The notes below the pieces were generated by a model. The model had not been told where the DNA came from, searched no databases, and worked only from the letters and a program-made list of their open reading frames with translations. Made by a program: the position numbers and the translations under genes. Positions 60,339-64,000 of a stretch of DNA of 64,000 nt are shown here, one piece after another (position 1 is the stretch's first letter; every line of letters begins with the position of its first letter). This DNA comes from an uncultured Alphaproteobacteria bacterium (GTDB lineage: Bacteria; Pseudomonadota; Alphaproteobacteria; GCA-2731375): positions 1,566,557-1,630,556 of the forward strand of contig CATOSZ010000003.1 of NCBI GenBank assembly GCA_951812805.1, written 5' to 3'.

Positions 60339-62492
60339 TCAACGCCCGGCGGCGGCGCGGAGGTTTTCGGGGGTCAAGGGCAGGTGGCGCGCGCGGACGC
60401 CCGTGGCCTCGAACAGGGCGTTGGCGATCGCCGCCGCGGTCGGCACCGACGCCCCTTCGCCGGCGCCGAGATAGGGCAGGCCCGGCCGATCGACCAGGAT
60501 CGTCTCGACCTCCGGTACCTCGGCGAAGGCGAGGATCGGGTAGCTCTCCCAATCCCGGCTGGTGACGCCCTCGCGGTCGAAGCCGACCGCCTCGTGCAGC
60601 GACCAGCTCGCCGATTGCAGGAACCCGCCTTCCAGTTGGGCACGCAGGGCGTCGGGGTCGACGATCTGGCCGGCGTCGGTGGCGACGACCGCCCGGTGCA
60701 ACGTGATGCCCGCGTCCTCGGCGACGGAAACCTCGACCGCGATCGCCGCATAGGCCTTGGTCGCCTTGTAGCGGGCGACGCCCAGGCCACGGCCGCGCCC
60801 CTTGGGCCGGGCCTCGTCCCAGCCAATCGCCGCGGCCGCCCGGCGCAGCACTTCGCCCGCCCGGTCGTCGGAGAGATGATGCAGGCGGAAGGCGAGCGCG
60901 TCCTGGCCGGAGGCGTGCGCCAGCTCGTCCATGAAGCTTTCGATGGCGAAGACGTTGGCATAGGCGCCCAGCGTGCGCAGCGCCGAGGTGCGGAGCGGCA
61001 GACCGTCGACCAGATGCTTGACCACATGGCGGTTGGCGATGTCGTAGATCGGGTCGGCGTTGCGGTGGATGCCGCCGTGATGGGTCATGTTGGGCACCGC
61101 CGGCGCGCGGGCCGAGCCCTCGCCCAGGAATCGCGCGGCGAGCAGGCGTTCCGGCCCGAAGCCGGGCGCGGCGCCGGGCCGGGGTCGGGCGATGTGGGTG
61201 TCGCTCGCCACCTCGTGGCGCCAGTCGACGATGGCGCCCGCGGCGTCCAGGCTGGCGGCGAGGTCCATCATCATCGGCGGGCCGAACGGCTCCCAGCCAT
61301 GCTCGTCGGCCCGGGTCCATTTCAACAGGATCGGTCGTTCCGGCAACGCCCGGGCGATCAGCGCCGCTTCCACCGCCGCGTCGTCCGCCCCGTTGTGGCC
61401 GTAGCAGCCGGCGCCGAGCGCGTGGTGGACGATGATTGCGTCGTCCGCCAGGTCCATCAGCCCGGCGAGCGCGGCGCGCAGCGGATAGATGCCCTGGCTC
61501 TGGCTCCAGACCGTCAACCCGCCGCCGGACCACACGGCGAGGCCGGCGGACGGCCCGATGGTGCCATGCATGATGTAGGGCCGGGTAAAGCGAGCCTCCA
61601 GGCTGATCGCCGCCGCCTCCGGCACCGGCGGGGCCGGTGGTACCGGATCCGTCGTCGGCGTGCCGTCGACCACCGGAAAGCTGCGCCGGGGCAGCCGGGT
61701 GAGCTGGGTTTCGAGCGGCGTCTCGTCGAGGGGCGGGCCGTCGTCCCAGACCGCCGCCCGGGCGAGGCGTTCGGCAGCCCCGATCACCCGCCACTCGTCC
61801 GCGCCGGCGACGGCGAGGAAGGCGCCGTCGCGCACCACCTCGAAGCCCTCGGCCGCCAGCCGGGCGAGCACGTCGGAATCGAGGTCGGCGAGCCGGCTGG
61901 ATTCCCGGGCGGGATGCACCGTGCGGGCATGCAGCATGCCCGGCATCACCATGTCGTGCACGAAGCGCGCCTTGCCGCGGACCAGGGCGTCGATGCCCCG
62001 GCTCTTCATCGCGGTGCCGACGACACGGTAGTCCGCCGGCGCCTTCACCGCGACATCGGGATCGATGGCGAAATCGAGGCCGCCGTCGTTCGCCAGCTGC
62101 CAGAAATCGGTCGACTGGTTGCGGCCCGCGACCCGCAGCGTGCCGTCCTCCAGTTCGATCTCGTCCACACCGACCCCGAACGCGGCCGCCGCGCGGGCGA
62201 TGAACTCGCGCCGCAGCGTCGCGGCGGCGAGGCGCACGGTGGTGCCCGATTCCTCCATCGAGTTGGAGCCCGAGGTGACACCCTCGTCCGGGCTGAAGCC
62301 GGTGCGCCTGAGCGCCACGACCATGCGGGCGGGATCGAGGTCCAGCTCCTCCGCCGCGACGCGCAGGATGGCGTCGGAAATGCGCTGACCGATGTCGACC
62401 TTGCCGCTCTTCACCGCCAGCATGCCGCCCTCGGTGAAGGCGAACCAGTCGGCGACGTTCGGCTGCTTTTGCAGGCTGGGGTTAGGTGCCAT
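60339..62492 (-). CDS. Molybdenum hydroxylase large subunit (IorB/NicB-like)
   Basis: This 717-residue protein, from the ATG at 62492, is a xanthine-oxidase-family molybdopterin-binding subunit. It begins with a GKVDIGQRISDAILRVAAEELDLDPARM domain usually near the middle or C-terminus of XdhB. It then has VHDMVMPGMLHARTVHPARES, a TRPYIMHGTIGPSAGLAVW core and NADPIYDIANRH. At the C-terminus are LEGGFLQSASWSLHEA and the conserved active-site region LGAGEGASVPTAAAIANALFEATG. This arrangement matches isoquinoline 1-oxidoreductase and nicotinate dehydrogenase-like enzymes, which hydroxylate N-heterocycles or aldehydes. It overlaps the 2Fe-2S subunit gene by 11 bp. Confidence 0.88.
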   Translation of the reverse strand: MAPNPSLQKQPNVADWFAFTEGGMLAVKSGKVDIGQRISDAILRVAAEELDLDPARMVVALRRTGFSPDEGVTSGSNSMEESGTTVRLAAATLRREFIARAAAAFGVGVDEIELEDGTLRVAGRNQSTDFWQLANDGGLDFAIDPDVAVKAPADYRVVGTAMKSRGIDALVRGKARFVHDMVMPGMLHARTVHPARESSRLADLDSDVLARLAAEGFEVVRDGAFLAVAGADEWRVIGAAERLARAAVWDDGPPLDETPLETQLTRLPRRSFPVVDGTPTTDPVPPAPPVPEAAAISLEARFTRPYIMHGTIGPSAGLAVWSGGGLTVWSQSQGIYPLRAALAGLMDLADDAIIVHHALGAGCYGHNGADDAAVEAALIARALPERPILLKWTRADEHGWEPFGPPMMMDLAASLDAAGAIVDWRHEVASDTHIARPRPGAAPGFGPERLLAARFLGEGSARAPAVPNMTHHGGIHRNADPIYDIANRHVVKHLVDGLPLRTSALRTLGAYANVFAIESFMDELAHASGQDALAFRLHHLSDDRAGEVLRRAAAAIGWDEARPKGRGRGLGVARYKATKAYAAIAVEVSVAEDAGITLHRAVVATDAGQIVDPDALRAQLEGGFLQSASWSLHEAVGFDREGVTSRDWESYPILAFAEVPEVETILVDRPGLPYLGAGEGASVPTAAAIANALFEATGVRARHLPLTPENLRAAAGR

Positions 62493-62949
62493 CGCCGCCG
62501 CCTCCCCGCGCCGCCCGGTGGACCGCGCGCAGCACCCGGACATGACTTCCGCAGCGACAGAGATGGGGTGCGAGCGCCGCCTGGATCGCCGCCTCCCCCG
62601 GGGCCGGGTCGGCCTTCAGCAGGGCCGTCGTCGCGACCACCAGGCCCGGCGTGCAATAGCCGCACTGCGCCGCCGTCTCGGCGACGAAGGCGGCGATCAC
62701 CCGGGCGCCGATCGCATCGGCCTCCAGCCCTTCGATGGTGACGATCTCGCACTCGGCGAAGTCTTCCGCGGCGCTGGCGCAGGACAGTCGCGCCTCGCCG
62801 TCGACCAGCACGGCGCAGCTGCCGCATTGCTCCAGCCCACAGCCGAGCTTGGCGCCGGTCAGGCCGAGCGCGTTGCGCAGAACGAAGATGAGCGGGGTCC
62901 CGGCCTCGGCCGCGACCTCGCGCATTTCGCCGTTGACGGAAAGCCGCAC
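62482..62949 (-). CDS. (2Fe-2S)-binding subunit of a molybdenum hydroxylase
   Basis: This 155-residue protein has a plant-type ferredoxin site, Cys37, 42, 45 and 57 (GCGLEQCGSC...SC), and a second site, Cys96, 99, 131 and 133 (CGYCTPG...CRCG). This is the standard two-cluster small subunit of the xanthine-oxidase family. It passes electrons from the Mo centre of the large subunit encoded just downstream. No FAD subunit gene lies between, so a two-subunit (IorAB-type) enzyme using a different electron acceptor is likely. Confidence 0.92.
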   Translation of the reverse strand: MRLSVNGEMREVAAEAGTPLIFVLRNALGLTGAKLGCGLEQCGSCAVLVDGEARLSCASAAEDFAECEIVTIEGLEADAIGARVIAAFVAETAAQCGYCTPGLVVATTALLKADPAPGEAAIQAALAPHLCRCGSHVRVLRAVHRAARGGGGDGT

Positions 62950-62959
62950 CCCCGCCGCC

Positions 62960-64000
62960 CTACAACAGCTCGTTCAGCAGATCGACCGAGGCGGGCGCTT
63001 CCCGCCGCTCGACCCGGCGGACCAGGTCGACCATGCCCTGGTTGGTCGGCGTCGGCACATGGATCATCTCGCCCCGCTCGACCACCAGGCCGTTCAGAAA
63101 CTCGATCTCCGTGCGTCGGCCCTTGGCCATGTCCTGCGCCATCGAGGGCCGGTGCGTCGCCGCGTTGTTGGAGGTGCGCGCGCGCTCGATCAGCAGGTCT
63201 TCCAGCTGCTGGAAGGCGCCCGCATCACCGGTGCCCGCGGCGTACAACAGGTCCGGCGACTGGCCGTAGATCGTCTCCAGCACGAAGCCCTGGGCGCGGC
63301 CGACCACGACGGCTTCCGTCGCCAACTTCAAGGCGACGATGCGGGGCGCGTCCTGCAGGTCGACGGCGCCGCCGGCCAGGCCCGTCGCGGCATAGAGGCC
63401 GTTGCGCATGGAGTTCGCCACCAGCTTCGACCAGCGCTCGCCCCACAGGTTGCTGGTCGCCTTCGAGCTGTCGCAGACCGAGACCATCTCGGCGATTTCC
63501 TCGATTCTGGGCGTGATGCGGCCATGCGGCTCACCGATCCGGAATACCGTGTGCTTCTCACCGCCGAGCGTGACGTTGCGCCGGACCTTGCCCGGTTCGT
63601 ACAGCTCGACCGCGATCGACGAGGCGATCATGCCGACGGTACGGCCCCAGCCGACGACGCCGGCCAGACGGTCCTCGTTGATGCCGTTTTGCAGGCTGAC
63701 GCAGAAACCGTCGGGGGCCAGGTACTGGCGGATCATCATCGCCGCCCATTCGGTGTCGTAGGACTTGGTCGAGACGAAGGCGATGTCGATGCCGGCCTCC
63801 CGGCTCAGGCACTCGACCTCGGTCAGGTGCAGGGCGCGAACCTTGACCGTGAAACACTCGGGTTCCGTCAGGCCGGTGAGCTCGATGCCGGTGGTGCGCA
63901 TGGCCTCGACATGTTCGGGCCACATGTCGATGAAGATAACCTCGTGCCCCTCGCGCGCGAGATAGCCGCCGACGTGGCTGCCGACGGCGCCCGCGCCGAC
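62960..64000 (-). CDS. Ketopantoate reductase family protein, 5' partial
   Basis: The frame is open to the window edge, so the start is outside. At least 346 residues are visible. The N-terminal Rossmann motif is GAGAVGSHVGGYLAREGHEVIFID, then SLQNGINEDRL and the C-terminal domain with KLVANSMRNGLYAATGLAGG. This fits the PanE/ApbA (2-dehydropantoate 2-reductase) family. It is longer than PanE (about 300), so a related dehydrogenase in a catabolic operon is plausible. The molybdenum hydroxylase small subunit gene starts 10 bp downstream. Confidence 0.85.
   Translation of the reverse strand, partial: VGAGAVGSHVGGYLAREGHEVIFIDMWPEHVEAMRTTGIELTGLTEPECFTVKVRALHLTEVECLSREAGIDIAFVSTKSYDTEWAAMMIRQYLAPDGFCVSLQNGINEDRLAGVVGWGRTVGMIASSIAVELYEPGKVRRNVTLGGEKHTVFRIGEPHGRITPRIEEIAEMVSVCDSSKATSNLWGERWSKLVANSMRNGLYAATGLAGGAVDLQDAPRIVALKLATEAVVVGRAQGFVLETIYGQSPDLLYAAGTGDAGAFQQLEDLLIERARTSNNAATHRPSMAQDMAKGRRTEIEFLNGLVVERGEMIHVPTPTNQGMVDLVRRVERREAPASVDLLNELL

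Noticed and set aside
1..64000. CRISPR arrays, tRNA, rRNA or phage structural genes.
   Set aside because: No regularly spaced repeats, tRNA cloverleaf signals or phage-type gene order were seen by reading. A tRNAscan or CRISPR search was not possible.

Overview
The window is GC-rich, densely coded chromosomal DNA that fits an alphaproteobacterium, probably Rhodospirillales-like. The pointers are a GapR/DUF2312 protein, a Usg protein, a bactofilin, and many acyl-CoA, CaiB/BaiF, SDR and LLM-type catabolic enzymes. No rRNA, tRNA or CRISPR array was recognised. Both window ends cut through genes.

Region 1 (1-13.9 kb): an EI24-type membrane protein, a bactofilin and two small lipoproteins. These are followed by a minus-strand operon of GMC oxidoreductase, hydantoinase A (broken by a one-base deletion), hydantoinase B and a gamma-carbonic-anhydrase-like protein. 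A plus-strand run then carries a TauE exporter, a PhoX-like Tat protein, a Tam-like methyltransferase, a SAM hydroxide adenosyltransferase, a P1/DmpA peptidase and a PhyH dioxygenase.

Region 2 (13.9-33 kb): a palindromic repeat, an AT-richer orphan membrane gene, an assortment of catabolic and redox genes, a ParD/ParE-type toxin-antitoxin pair, a rhomboid protease, Usg, and a second, intact hydantoinase A/B pair.

Region 3 (33-47.8 kb): an insertion-sequence island. An ISAs1 element (10-bp target duplication) interrupts a short reading frame. An ISNCY-like element (9-bp duplication) lies upstream of a LysR gene. That LysR gene is split by an IS21 element (7-bp duplication), whose istA is split by an IS66/ISBst12-type element (8-bp duplication) and whose other end carries an IS256 remnant. 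Two apparently identical IS1182 copies then bracket a DUF885 gene.

Region 4 (47.8-64 kb): next to the second IS1182 copy is a peroxiredoxin gene whose peroxidatic cysteine codon is TGA, followed by a hairpin that fits the bacterial SECIS model. It is therefore a candidate selenocysteine peroxiredoxin that ordinary ORF calling splits. After it come a polysaccharide-deacetylase/PuuE-like enzyme, a CxxC protein, a CobW GTPase, a class V aminotransferase and allantoicase, which may form a ureide or cyclic-amide pathway. Then follow an LLM oxidoreductase, a decayed winged-helix/TolB/TPR regulator, DUF3830, a BadI-like hydratase, 3-hydroxyacyl-CoA dehydrogenase, GapR, and a two-subunit molybdenum hydroxylase with a ketopantoate-reductase-like gene.
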